From the NCBI GenBank assembly GCA_964035575.1, contig OZ037836.1, forward strand, positions 62,001 to 126,000: 64,000 nucleotides of DNA, read 5' to 3'. The first letter of the stretch is position 1, and every line of letters begins with the position of its first letter. The notes beneath the pieces were generated by a model that ran no database searches, was not told the DNA's origin, and saw only the letters and a program-made list of their open reading frames with translations. This stretch comes from Rhynchopus sp. YZ270_cl-10 (lineage: Eukaryota; Euglenozoa; Diplonemea; Diplonemida; Diplonemidae). This document shows positions 12,425 through 21,646 of the stretch, piece after piece. A program made the position numbers and the translations under genes.

Positions 12425-13840
12425 CTAGCGACTCCCACGTCTCCCTCCCCAGCCTCTGTCCCTGTCACTACGGCCGTCGCGTCCAGAGCGATCAGGTGCT
12501 GAGTGCTGAGGTGCAGCAGAGGAGCGCTCTGCCCCCCTCCCCTGCTTCTTGACGTACGACTCAATGAGTGACGCCAGGCTTCTGTTAGGGACCAGGTGGG
12601 ATCTGTTCACATGTGTTCTGTTGTCAATAGGGCACACATGACGACTCCCGGGGACCCTCTGCGACAGGCAGGCATCCCAACAGGTCTTGCACAGAGAGTG
12701 GCCCTCCCTGCACTGCATGGGCTCCCGCATCAGGTCAGCGCAGATGGGACACACAAACTCTTCTGGTGGCGATGTGGGCTCCTGGGTGTGGGGCGGGGGT
12801 GGTACAGCGGGTTGATGTGGGAGCCTCGTGGAGGGATGCTGCTGTTGCAGTTGTTGTTGCGGATAGTGATTACGATCGCGGGCGTTTGTGGAGTGCTGAT
12901 GACGGTCACGAGGGTCCATCGGTTGATGATCACGGTCGCGAGGGTCCATCGGTTGTTGATTATGATCGCGAGTGTTTGTGGAGTGCTGATGACGGTCACG
13001 AGAGTCCATTGATTGTTGATGACGGTCACGAGAGTCCATGTATTCATGGTCACGGTAACGAGAGTCCGTCGGTTGTTGATTACGATCGCGAGTGTTTGTG
13101 GATTGTTGATGACGATCACGAGGGTCTATCGGTTGATGATCACGGTCGCGAGGGTCCATTGATTGTTGATTATGATCGCGAGCGTTCGTGGAGTGTTGAT
13201 GACGGTCACGAGGGTCCATCGGTTGATGATCACGGTAACGAGAGTCCATCGGTTGATGATTACGATCGCGAGCGTTTGTGGAGTGTTGATGACGCACGAG
13301 GGTCCAGTATTCATGATCACGGTCGCGAGGGTCCATCGGTTGTTGATTACGATCGCGAGCGTTTGTGGAGTGCTGATGACGGTCACGAGAGTCCATCGGT
13401 TGTTGATTACGATCGCGGGCATTTGTGGATTGTTGATGACGATCACGAGGGTCTATCGGTTGATGATCACGGTCGCGAGGGTCCATTGATTGTTGATTAT
13501 GATCGCGAGCGTTCGTGGAGTGTTGATGACTGTCACGAGAGTCCGTTGATTGTTGATGACTGTCACGAGAGTCGTGATCGTCTCCGCCGTCGCAATTGTA
13601 TTCATGCGAGTTGCGATGCTTTTTGGTCAGAAACACCTTTCCTTGTTTCGACTCCGTGGCACCACACCTCCTGCAAGGGAACACTTCCTGAGTGCAGTCC
13701 CGTTCGTGCTGCTTAACTTGAGCTTCGTATATAAAGGGCCTGCCGGACCTCGACTCGGACGCACCACAGTACCTGCACTCATACAGCCCGCTGGTATTGT
13801 CATCATAGCTGCTACTCTCGCTCTCGCTGTCGGAGTACAT
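12425..13840 (-). CDS. Zinc-finger, RD-repeat, RING/U-box protein 1
   Basis: 471 residues. After an acidic start come two zinc fingers with the local C-X2-C-X19-H-X3-C pattern (C22/C25/H45/C49 and C56/C59/H79/C83; signature CGA[ST]ES). Residues about 85-320 are a tandem array of a roughly 10-residue Arg-Asp-rich unit (such as DPRDRHQQST), then a Gln/Pro linker. A RING or U-box-like domain follows at 364-406 (C-X2-C-X9-C-X3-H-X2-C-X2-C, closing CPID), then a Ser and Arg/Gly-rich tail. This build suggests an E3 ubiquitin ligase whose substrate is unknown. The start ATG lies in ATAATGTAC, the context shared by most of the family. The RD array is a 30-bp minisatellite arranged in larger units and is likely length-variable. 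The next gene upstream is a close paralogue. Confidence 0.85.
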   Translation of the reverse strand: MYSDSESESSSYDDNTSGLYECRYCGASESRSGRPFIYEAQVKQHERDCTQEVFPCRRCGATESKQGKVFLTKKHRNSHEYNCDGGDDHDSRDSHQQSTDSRDSHQHSTNARDHNQQSMDPRDRDHQPIDPRDRHQQSTNARDRNQQPMDSRDRHQHSTNARDRNQQPMDPRDRDHEYWTLVRHQHSTNARDRNHQPMDSRYRDHQPMDPRDRHQHSTNARDHNQQSMDPRDRDHQPIDPRDRHQQSTNTRDRNQQPTDSRYRDHEYMDSRDRHQQSMDSRDRHQHSTNTRDHNQQPMDPRDRDHQPMDPRDRHQHSTNARDRNHYPQQQLQQQHPSTRLPHQPAVPPPPHTQEPTSPPEEFVCPICADLMREPMQCREGHSLCKTCWDACLSQRVPGSRHVCPIDNRTHVNRSHLVPNRSLASLIESYVKKQGRGAERSSAAPQHSAPDRSGRDGRSDRDRGWGGRRGSR

Positions 13841-14289
13841 TATGTTAACTTATACCTCTGCTTGTGGGTTTTGGGAGGGTCACGGGGGCACAGAAGCCAC
13901 AAGCACACGAGGGGGTGCACACAGCACACTGCGCAATTCTTTTGAGTTCCTTCCTCCATGAGAAATTTACACAAAAAGAGACAAAAATGACCTTGGAACA
14001 TCCAATGTGGGGTGGATGTGCAAAAAGGGGTGTGTGTGTATTCTTTGATGAGTTACTTAATTACGGGGGTAAGGGGAGAGACACCAGAGGATACGAGACT
14101 CACCCTTTAGGAGTGGCCCCGCACCTCTGTTGCCTGCAAAGGTGATGTATGTTTATAACCTCTAGGATTGCGGCAGGAGGTGTGCTTTGAGGACCAGAGA
14201 CTATTGGGTTATTTTGCAGTTGTCGATCACCTCCCCAATTGAATTGAAGACTGCACTGCAATGGCTTGAGACTGCTGTGCGACGATGAA
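13841..14289. other. Intergenic space between the RING paralogues
   Basis: 5' flank of RING gene 1 and 3' flank of RING gene 2. No further gene, RNA or clear regulatory element recognised. Confidence 0.5.
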
Positions 14290-15441
14290 CTAGCGACTCC
14301 CACGTCCCCCTCCTCTGCCCCTTCCCCTGCCCCTGCCCCCACCACGGCCGTCGCGTCCAGAGCGATCAGGTGCTGAGTGCTGAGGTGCAGCAGAGGAGCG
14401 CTCTGCCCCCCTCCCCTGCTTCTTGACGTACGACTCAATGAGTGACGCCAGGCTTCTGTTAGGGACCAGGTGGGATCTGTTCACATGTGTTCTGTTGTCA
14501 ATAGGGCACACATGACGACTCCCGGGGACCCTCTGCGACAGGCAGGCATCCCAACAGGTCTTGCACAGAGAGTGGCCCTCCCTGCACTGCATGGGCTCCC
14601 GCATCAGGTCAGCGCAGATGGGACACACAAACTCTTCTGGTGGCGATGTGGGCTCCTGTTGCTGGTGACGGTCGCGAGGGTCCATGTATTGATGATCACG
14701 ATCGCGAGAGTTCGTGGAGTGCTGATGATGGTCACGAGGGTCCATTGATTGTTGGTGACGGTCGCGAGGGTCCATCGGTTGTTGATCACGATCGCGAGCG
14801 TTCGTGGAGTGCTGATGACGATCGCGAGAGTCCATGGATTGATGATGACAATTGCAAGCGTTTGTGGAGTGTTGATGACGGTCACGAGGGTTGTGATCCT
14901 GGTTGCCGCAGTAATGTTCATGAGAGTTGCGTTCCTCTAGCGTCAGGAACACCTTTCCTTGGTTCGACTCCGTGGCACCACACTTCCTGCAAGGGTACAC
15001 GTTGCACGTCTCTTCGTCGCGCTCACGGTTCCTTTGGGTGCGACTGTTGTTTTGAGAGCAGTGCGCTTCGTGTGAGCGACGATGGCCATCGCTGAGAAAG
15101 TACCGGCCGCTCTGCGACTCAGTCGCACCACAGTGCCTGCACGGGAACACGCTGCTGCAGTTCCGTTCGTGCTGCCCAACTTGATGTTCACTATAAAATG
15201 GCCTGCCGGTCTTCGACTCGGACGCACCACAGTACTTGCACTCATAGCGACCATTGCTGTCGTTCTCGCCATTGTCGTAGTTCTCATCGTCATAGTTCCC
15301 ATTGTCGTAGTTCCCGTTGTCGTAGTCATCGCCATCGCTGTCGTAGCCGTCATCAGGAAAGGGAAAGGGCAGGCCCGGGAAGCCAAGGCTTCGAAGCGCG
15401 TAGTCGGCAAAGTAATCGTCGTCGTCGGTATCGAAGTACAT
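14290..15441 (-). CDS. Zinc-finger, RD-repeat, RING/U-box protein 2
   Basis: 383 residues from the ATG in the family context ATAATGTAC; a GTG 18 bp upstream is in frame but unlikely. Residues 1-65 are acidic, with Asp/Asn/Tyr repeats. Three fingers of the C-X2-C-X19-H-X3-C type follow (C68/C71/H91/C95, C101/C104/H124/C128, C151/C154/H174/C178), then a shorter RD-repeat stretch than in the paralogue. The RING/U-box domain (273-315) is essentially identical to that of RING 1, and the tail is Gly/Arg-rich. Probable E3 ligase by domain; target unknown. Its 5' flank is interrupted: the VIPER-like retrotransposon begins about 60 bp upstream of the start, so its original promoter region is now nearly 5 kb away. 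Near-identity of the RING end with RING 1 suggests recent duplication or gene conversion. Confidence 0.85.
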   Translation of the reverse strand: MYFDTDDDDYFADYALRSLGFPGLPFPFPDDGYDSDGDDYDNGNYDNGNYDDENYDNGENDSNGRYECKYCGASESKTGRPFYSEHQVGQHERNCSSVFPCRHCGATESQSGRYFLSDGHRRSHEAHCSQNNSRTQRNRERDEETCNVYPCRKCGATESNQGKVFLTLEERNSHEHYCGNQDHNPRDRHQHSTNACNCHHQSMDSRDRHQHSTNARDRDQQPMDPRDRHQQSMDPRDHHQHSTNSRDRDHQYMDPRDRHQQQEPTSPPEEFVCPICADLMREPMQCREGHSLCKTCWDACLSQRVPGSRHVCPIDNRTHVNRSHLVPNRSLASLIESYVKKQGRGAERSSAAPQHSAPDRSGRDGRGGGRGRGRGRGGGRGSR

Positions 15442-15503
15442 TATGTTATATGTTGTCACGACCTGTCAAGGATGTGTGTCGCGTGTTACCAAGTAATTTT
15501 ATT

Positions 15504-15679
15504 TTTTGTACGAGTATGCAATACGTCTGGAAATGAAAGACGCGCTCGTCGATTGTCATGAGTTTTACCGTTTTCCCCTTCCCCCCTTGTGCTCCACCTC
15601 TCCACCGTACTTCAGGACGCGGGTTTTTCGGGGTTTTCGGGACTTTTGGGGTTTGAAAAAAAAAAAAAAAAAAAAAAAA
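15504..15679 (+). repeat. Retrotransposon split repeat A1
   Basis: Starts TTTTGTACGAGTATGCAATA and ends in a run of 24 A. Nearly identical to A2 at 20054-20236, whose A-run is longer. The gag-like ATG follows within 3 bp. Confidence 0.85.
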
Positions 15680-15681
15680 CT

Positions 15682-16750
15682 ATGTCATCTGTGGCTGTTC
15701 CCTGGGATAGCTGGCCGGGTGGGGATAAGGTCATTTGGGATCAGATCAAACCCCCAGTACCCAAAGCAAATGCAATGGAACCGGACACCGAAGATGAGTG
15801 CATTTTTCCTTCGTGCGGTGTCATGCACAAAAAGGGTGTCCTTGGCTGCATGGGCTGCGGCAGACAGTGCACGAAGACGTGCATGCGGAACACGGGGCTA
15901 ATCCCTGAAGGGGTGATCACAGACTTCCTCAAGAAGACAGAGAGATGGGTGTGTCCGGTGTGCGCGTGGAGACGTGCGCCAAGAACGAAGGTGAAAAAGG
16001 AAAAGCCGATCGAGCAGCAGCAGCAGGACGAGGAGGACGACGACGCAGAGGACACGGTGGAAGGGCTCCTCGCAGTGATTCCGGAAACCGCTGAGAAGCT
16101 TTTCATGCACACTTTTGCACGTTTGGATTTTCTGCAGCAGGAGAACGAGAGTCTCAAGAAAACTATAGAGTTTATCAAGAAGTCCCAGCAAACGGCACTC
16201 GACGCTGATTTCTCGCCGTATGTTGTTGCAACCTGGGAAAAACATCCAAAACAGCCGCATCAGAAAGGAGATCAGGGAAAAGGTAGGAAAGGCATTCAGG
16301 GAGTCGACCCTACCCACTTTTGACAATGCACTCGAGTATCAAAAGGGCGTCCTAAGATGCTTCGAGGCGCTGGACAACTCCCTGGCGCTGATCGAGGACT
16401 CAGAGGACCCACCCGCAACCAAGTTCCTGACGCCCATACACAACACCATAGTAGAACTCACCTCGACCACAATTATTGGGGCTAATGCTGCCGGAAGGAT
16501 GATGTACGAGTCTAAAGCAAAGGGATACGCGGTGGATGACTTCTCAAAAGTCATCCAAGCTCGCATTATGGACACGGCCAAGAAGCAGCCGCACGCAGAG
16601 GTACCGTCGAAGACGCGGGATTCAGGGAGGGACGCCAAGGAGAAGAGAGACGACAGGGACAGGGGAGGAGACGATACGAGGGGGCGCGACCGAGACTACT
16701 GGGGCAACACGGGAAAGGAGTTAAGAAGGTACGCAGGGCCCAGACGTTGA
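15682..16750 (+). CDS. Retrotransposon gag-like region
   Basis: Part of the VIPER-like element. The N-terminal portion has a cysteine-rich segment with CXXC and CXXXC pairs ending in WVCPVC, resembling a zinc-binding domain, then an acidic Gln/Glu/Asp stretch and a helical region. The end is rich in Arg, Asp and Lys, as expected for a nucleic-acid-binding tail. Assignment as gag-like rests on position and composition, not on a recognised capsid fold. Confidence 0.6.
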
Positions 16751-16810
16751 CTGACAGGGGAAGAAATACAAGAAAACAGGAGTACTATCGGGAGGACATC
16801 AGGGAAGACA

Positions 16811-18178
16811 ATGCAGGACGCTACAAAAAAGAAGATACGGGGACAATACCAAGCAAAAGACGACAATTTAATGGCGACAATAGGGAAGAAAATTCAAAAC
16901 ACGACACAAAGCACGATACGGGGACAATACCAAACAAAAGACGACAATTTAATGGCGACAATAGGGAAGAAAATTCAAAACACTACACCGAGCACGATAC
17001 GGGGACAATACCAAACAAAAGACGACAACTTAATGACTACAATAGGGAAGAAAATTCAAAACACTACACCAAGCAAGACAACACCGGCAACAATGGGGTC
17101 ATTGGGGATCAGAGGCAGAATATTGGCGACGAAGAAGAAGATAAAAGAGAAGACAACCCTAGAACCCGACAACAGGGAAGAAAATTCACGGGGGGCGGCG
17201 CCCCCGAGGAACCTCAGCCTGAGCGCTTTGCTGGAAGAAAGACCTCCTTCGCATCTCGGACGTCCACGACAGAAGGAAATGCCACTCACCACAGAACAAG
17301 CTCGGCTGGTCATGGAGAAGGCGCAACACACTCTGTCACAGGCGTTATCGGGGTCGTACATGGGGGAGCTGCGAAGCGTGTGGCGCCGTCTGAACGAGTT
17401 CAAAACAAATTGGGAGCAACACATGAAGACAGAGCTAGGGTACGACGAGGCGATCATTCTGTGGTTAGAGAAGAAGCGAACAATGGAAAACATGCTCCCA
17501 TCAGCAGCATTACAAACCTCAATCGTAGCGTCGGCAGCGCTGAAACGAATGGCGAATACGAGAACCGAAGGTTCGCAACTGTTGGCCGACTACCAACGGG
17601 CACTGAGGAGATTGGGAGCGCTGAAGCCGACGACCCAAGCACCTCCGGCGACAACAGAGGAGATACGCAAGGCTATATCTTTAGCCAAAAACCCATCGCT
17701 GAAGCTGGCGTTGACGATGATGTGGCAAGGGGCAGCACGATGCTCAGACGTGTTGGGACTCAAAGCAGAAGAAATTTCGATGAACGACCATACTGCACAG
17801 ATTGGGGTCCACTGGGTCGACACGAAGTCAGACCCTTTCCGCCTCGGGAAACACACAGGAATGGATATGGCTCCGTCGATGTTGAAAGCTTTAAAGGGTC
17901 AGATGAAGAAATCGAAGGGCTCCGACCGACTATTCAAAGACCTCTCTTACAGGACAATAGGCAAATCGTTGAAAAGAGTAAATCAGAACCTCACTCCTCA
18001 CTCCCTAAGGCGAGGAGCGGCGCACCACCTCAACAACAAGAGAGTACCGTTGGAACAGATCCAGATGATCACGCGACACGACACGGTGGAGGGTCTCATC
18101 CGCTACTTGCCGAAAGGAGGTCTGCAACGGGTCGAACAGACGACTTTGCTGTCGAAGCCCCTGCACCTAGAAGACTGA
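16811..18178 (+). CDS. Retrotransposon tyrosine recombinase
   Basis: Part of the VIPER-like element. The C-terminal half is a phage-integrase-type catalytic domain: Arg in GAARCSDVL, His and Arg in HSLRRG, a later ITRHD, and the nucleophilic Tyr in GLIRYLP. This enzyme would integrate a circular cDNA intermediate without target duplication. The N-terminal stretch (about 16,840-17,090) holds three copies of a 75-81-bp repeat and reads openly in more than one frame. Confidence 0.85.
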   Translation: MQDATKKKIRGQYQAKDDNLMATIGKKIQNTTQSTIRGQYQTKDDNLMATIGKKIQNTTPSTIRGQYQTKDDNLMTTIGKKIQNTTPSKTTPATMGSLGIRGRILATKKKIKEKTTLEPDNREENSRGAAPPRNLSLSALLEERPPSHLGRPRQKEMPLTTEQARLVMEKAQHTLSQALSGSYMGELRSVWRRLNEFKTNWEQHMKTELGYDEAIILWLEKKRTMENMLPSAALQTSIVASAALKRMANTRTEGSQLLADYQRALRRLGALKPTTQAPPATTEEIRKAISLAKNPSLKLALTMMWQGAARCSDVLGLKAEEISMNDHTAQIGVHWVDTKSDPFRLGKHTGMDMAPSMLKALKGQMKKSKGSDRLFKDLSYRTIGKSLKRVNQNLTPHSLRRGAAHHLNNKRVPLEQIQMITRHDTVEGLIRYLPKGGLQRVEQTTLLSKPLHLED

Positions 18179-18179
18179 A

Positions 18180-19310
18180 GTTCGTGCATGAAGCACCCAT
18201 CCCGCAGGCTTTTAAAATACCATACCCAAGATATTACAACCACGACCTTAGCCCCGTCCACAACAAAGAAGGAACATGCGACGATTTACCCGCAGATTCA
18301 GAACAAACTTTCATACAAACCATATTGGAGGACTCACAATCACCGTCTGAGGATGCGGGGCTTCTGAGCCTGTACGACAACTCGCTATGCGTACGAAGCA
18401 GCGCCACGAACATTCGTCCTCCCGCCGAGGCGCGTGCAGGAGGAACAGACCAGGACTACATTGCTGCGATATCGAGAGGACGCATCTGCTTAGACACATT
18501 GGAGAGCCTCGACAAGGAGAACGAGCTGGAAGACATTCTGCAGATCATCCGTAAGAGAGAAACATTCGTATCACACCTGAAGGAGGGTTGGGACAAGCAA
18601 GCTGGGATAAGGAGAGGTACCTCGCGTCACATGGCTCAACATCTGGATACCCTCATCGACTTCGGCGTCCTGTCGCGAACTTCTGCACCCCAAGAAGTGA
18701 TTCTGCATGCCTTCACTGTGGAGAAAAAGTCGGGGGGTTTGCGATTCGTGGTGGATGGCAGAAAGCTGAACAGGTCGATGGGTCCGCCACCGCAGATGAG
18801 ACTGCCGCACATCACGGCTGTTATCCACAGAATAGTGAACAGCAATTGGGTCGTTCTGTCCGACGCTAGAAGTTGGTTCTACCAAATCGAAGTAGACGCA
18901 AGCATCCGACCGTTTTTTGGTGTCAACACCGCAGGAGAACGGGGACAATTCACTAGGACAGTGTTAAATTGCTTGGCGATGGGTTGGTCGTTCGCTCCAG
19001 CGATTGCACAACGCTGCTCGCGTGTACTATTGCCCGAAGAGTTTGGTATCTGCTGGATAGACAACTTCATCGTCATACAACAATCCCGAGAGGAAGCGGT
19101 GGCACAATTTTCGTCATTCTGCGAACGATGCGACAAAGCAAACGTCGAACTCAACAACAGGACGATCCGACGTACGGTACCCCTACACAACAGTTCTGCG
19201 TATTCGGAGTGGAATTTAACTTGGAGAAACACACATTCCGATCTGAACCGGCATGGCTCGAAAAGTTTGTGCAGAAGGATGAACTGGCCGCGCTGCGCAC
19301 GGGGAAGCTG
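18180..19310 (+). CDS. Retrotransposon reverse transcriptase region
   Basis: Part of the VIPER-like element. RT motifs are readable: AFTVEKKSGGLRFVVDGRKL (fingers), VVLSDARSWFYQIEVD (first catalytic Asp block), GQFTRTVLNCLAMGWSFAP (template grip), then the FGICWIDNFIV catalytic block. The architecture is that of DIRS-order RTs. It lies immediately after the recombinase and leads into RNase H. Confidence 0.85.
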
Positions 19311-19988
19311 ACGCCACGCCAGTTCTACGTAGTTTTTGGATGCATAGTGTGGCATTCGTACACAACACACACACCACTGTGCACATTACCAGCAGCCATC
19401 ACCTTCGTGCAAAACCTGGCTTCGAAGACACTTCAGAACGTTCTTTTGTGGGACATACATGTCGAAGTACCTCCCAGTGTGATTTTTGAAGTGCGAAAGC
19501 GGATATCATTGATGACGACAAACAGCTGGATCCTACAACCCCCCACTAAGACAATCACAGTGTGGTCAGACGCCTCAAAAGCAGAGTGGGCAGCAATCCT
19601 GGAAGACGACGAAGACGAGAAGGTTGCGCAGGGAACGTTCGGCGCAGGCCACGAGGACACCTCAATCTTCCTGAAGGAGCTGTATGCGGCAGCTAAGTCT
19701 GTGCTATTGGCGGCAAAATACACCAGCGCGTGCACTGTACACATGAAGGTCGACAACTTGTCTGCCGTCTTCTGCATTGAGCGGGGACACAGCAGCAACT
19801 TTGCGGCGAACGCCATTCTGTCGGAGATGTTTGCGGCGGCAAAGCAGAACGGGATGACCCTGAGGTGCGCTCACGTGGGGACAAAACAGCAGAGAGCGGA
19901 CCGATTCACCAGAGGAGACAAAGCGAAGACAAACGAGCAGCTACAGGCGATCACTTCTCTCTTCGAGAGCGCTGCGCGTCCCTATTAA
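19311..19988 (+). CDS. Retrotransposon RNase H region
   Basis: Part of the VIPER-like element. An RNase H fold is suggested by ITVWSDASKAEWAAIL (first Asp), a Glu in FLKELYAA, Asp in MKVDNLSAVF and a late RADRFTRGD. It sits next to the RT, as in the family. The span given is the domain region, not a claim about a separate protein. Confidence 0.8.
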   Translation, partial: TPRQFYVVFGCIVWHSYTTHTPLCTLPAAITFVQNLASKTLQNVLLWDIHVEVPPSVIFEVRKRISLMTTNSWILQPPTKTITVWSDASKAEWAAILEDDEDEKVAQGTFGAGHEDTSIFLKELYAAAKSVLLAAKYTSACTVHMKVDNLSAVFCIERGHSSNFAANAILSEMFAAAKQNGMTLRCAHVGTKQQRADRFTRGDKAKTNEQLQAITSLFESAARPY

Positions 19989-19995
19989 GGGTCCT

Positions 19996-20057
19996 GATGG
20001 ATGCGATCAACAAACAACAAACAACGAATAAACAAAGAAGGGGGGGTATTTCATTTT
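19996..20057 (+). repeat. Retrotransposon split repeat B1
   Basis: GATGGATGCGATCAACAAAC through GGTATTTCATTTT. Identical to B2 at 20308-20369. B1 runs directly into A2. Confidence 0.85.
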
Positions 20058-20205
20058 GTACGAGTATGCAATACGTCTGGAAATGAAAGACGCGCTCGTC
20101 GATTGTCATGAGTTTTACCGTTTTCCCCTTCCCCCCTTGTGCTCCACCTCTCCACCGTACTTCAGGACGCGGGTTTTTCGGGGTTTTCGGGACTTTTGGG
20201 GTTTG

Positions 20206-20236
<31 letters not shown>
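20054..20236 (+). repeat. Retrotransposon split repeat A2
   Basis: Copy of A1 with a 31-A tail. A 71-bp spacer containing a second CTGAAGTACGGACGAGG separates it from B2. Confidence 0.85.
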
Positions 20237-20238
<2 letters not shown>

Positions 20239-20307
20239 GCGGACGGTTTCACAGGGCATTTCAATACCACCAAAAGTGCTGTGTGCTTTTCCTGAAGTAC
20301 GGACGAG

Positions 20308-20369
20308 GATGGATGCGATCAACAAACAACAAACAACGAATAAACAAAGAAGGGGGGGTATTTCATTTT
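20308..20369 (+). repeat. Retrotransposon split repeat B2
   Basis: Right terminus of the element. Host flank resumes at CCTTCAAAAC, the same word that follows the uninterrupted site in paralogous 5' flanks (for example near 36,970). Confidence 0.85.
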
Positions 20370-20862
20370 CCTTCAAAACACATAATTCAAAAGAACGACG
20401 CAAAGTGGCATTCTGTGCTTCGCGAACAATGAATTCCCGCACGGTACCACCATCCGGCTGTACCTTAAATTGTCCACAACCTTCCTTCACCCCCCCTGTA
20501 AGGGCAACCGTAGGTGAAGTAAGGTATAGTATTGAAATCAATGTGGGGGGGGAGTAAAGGGTCAATATTATTATTGCAAACCCGGATTTTGAGGAAATTT
20601 TGGCCGAAAATGGGCCCCACGTAGTAGTGTCCGGGCGCTCATATTTCCCAAAATTTAAGTGGTCAAAAAATTGTCCAATTTTCGAGATTCACCCCACCAC
20701 TGCACGGGCGGATCCCAAATAGGTTTTCGCCACCCAGTTGAGAAAACCCAGTATATTTTCCAGGCAGTTGTATCATAAAAGCTTTTTGATAAAAATTAGC
20801 AAAATCCAAAAACCAGTGCGTGTGGAAGAAAAAAGGAGAGGAAGATATTTTTTTCAATGTCC
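20370..20862. other. Non-coding flank after the retrotransposon
   Basis: Starts with a fragment of the gene-family 5' flank, then unique sequence. Near 20,785-20,830 a stretch resembles other flank copies (TTGATAAAAATTAGC, AAAACCAGTGCGTGTGGAAG). No gene seen. Confidence 0.5.
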
Positions 20863-21015
20863 ATGACAGGTGATTTTACTAGTAAAATGACAGGTGCAAA
20901 TTCATGACAGGTGGCACCTGTCATTTTACAGGTACCACCTGTCATATCACTAGTAACATTAAATTATCAACTGTCATATTTATAACTAATAACACCACCT
21001 GTCATATCACCTGCC
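20863..21015. repeat. Cluster of ATGACAGGTG / CACCTGTCAT motifs
   Basis: Seven or so copies of a 9-10-bp word in both orientations, several followed by ATATCAC. The inverted pair at about 20,904-20,923 makes a hairpin. Could be a protein-binding cluster or the end of a repeat element; not resolved. Confidence 0.5.
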
Positions 21016-21646
21016 ACGGCCATAACTAGTCCGTCGTGCGTGAACCCATGGCATCCCTTAAGGAGTCCTCTCGCGATAGACACGAAACCAAAACGTGAGG
21101 TACATGACATAGATGTGGCTCCCTGCATCTCTCTTCCCTCTGAACTATTTTTGTTATGAAAGCTTTGGTTGCAGTTGTGTAGACCCTAGGATGAGAGGCA
21201 CAATATAATATCTAAAGGCCCCCCCCCGATTAATTCTTTATTTGGGGGTAGATGGTATTCGCAAAATTACAGGGGAAAATCTTAACGTACACTCTCTGTT
21301 GATTCTAAAACGGGGGAGGGTAAAAAAGCGCGAAAGGTAAATTGGGGAAGAGGTTGAAAAGTTGGAACGCTTCCTCACCCCAGATCACACTTTTTTTTTT
21401 TTTTTTTTGAATAAATAAATAAAACTCCTCTCGAATTTGTTCAAGATGGAACTGAGAGAAAGAAGAAACCCCAAACCCTCCCAGACCAAACGGTCTAACC
21501 TGTTGTATTGACATAGTGTGGGGGAGAATGAGGAGCACAAGAATCGTCTTCGCGCATACTAAAAGATTTCCTACGATATGTCACAAGTGTCATGTCACCG
21601 AAAAAAATAATTATTTGGAAGTGAATTATATGGGGGGAAAATGACT

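Larger units (their letters stand above)
15504..20369 (+). mobile_element. VIPER-like tyrosine-recombinase retrotransposon
   Basis: A 4.9-kb element with split direct repeats, A1 (15504-15679), B1 (19996-20057), A2 (20054-20236) and B2 (20308-20369), the layout known from Ngaro and VIPER elements. Parts in order: gag-like region, tyrosine recombinase, reverse transcriptase, RNase H; recombinase before RT is the VIPER order, opposite to DIRS1. Reading frames overlap, as is usual in this family. It looks close to whole, with perhaps one or two breaks, and the near-identical A and B copies suggest a young insertion. Paralogous flanks elsewhere in the window give the empty site and show no target duplication, as expected for recombinase-mediated integration. 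Confidence 0.9.

Noticed and set aside
12766-13716. 316-codon plus-strand ORF
   Set aside because: Antisense shadow of the RD-repeat array of RING gene 1; the repeat unit lacks stops in several frames.
15441-15459. Upstream GTG start for RING gene 2
   Set aside because: The family start is the ATG in ATAATGTAC; the GTG adds six residues not seen in paralogues.
20495-20525. rRNA 3' end similarity (CCGTAGGTGAAG)
   Set aside because: Only a dozen bases match and the surrounding sequence is unlike rRNA.
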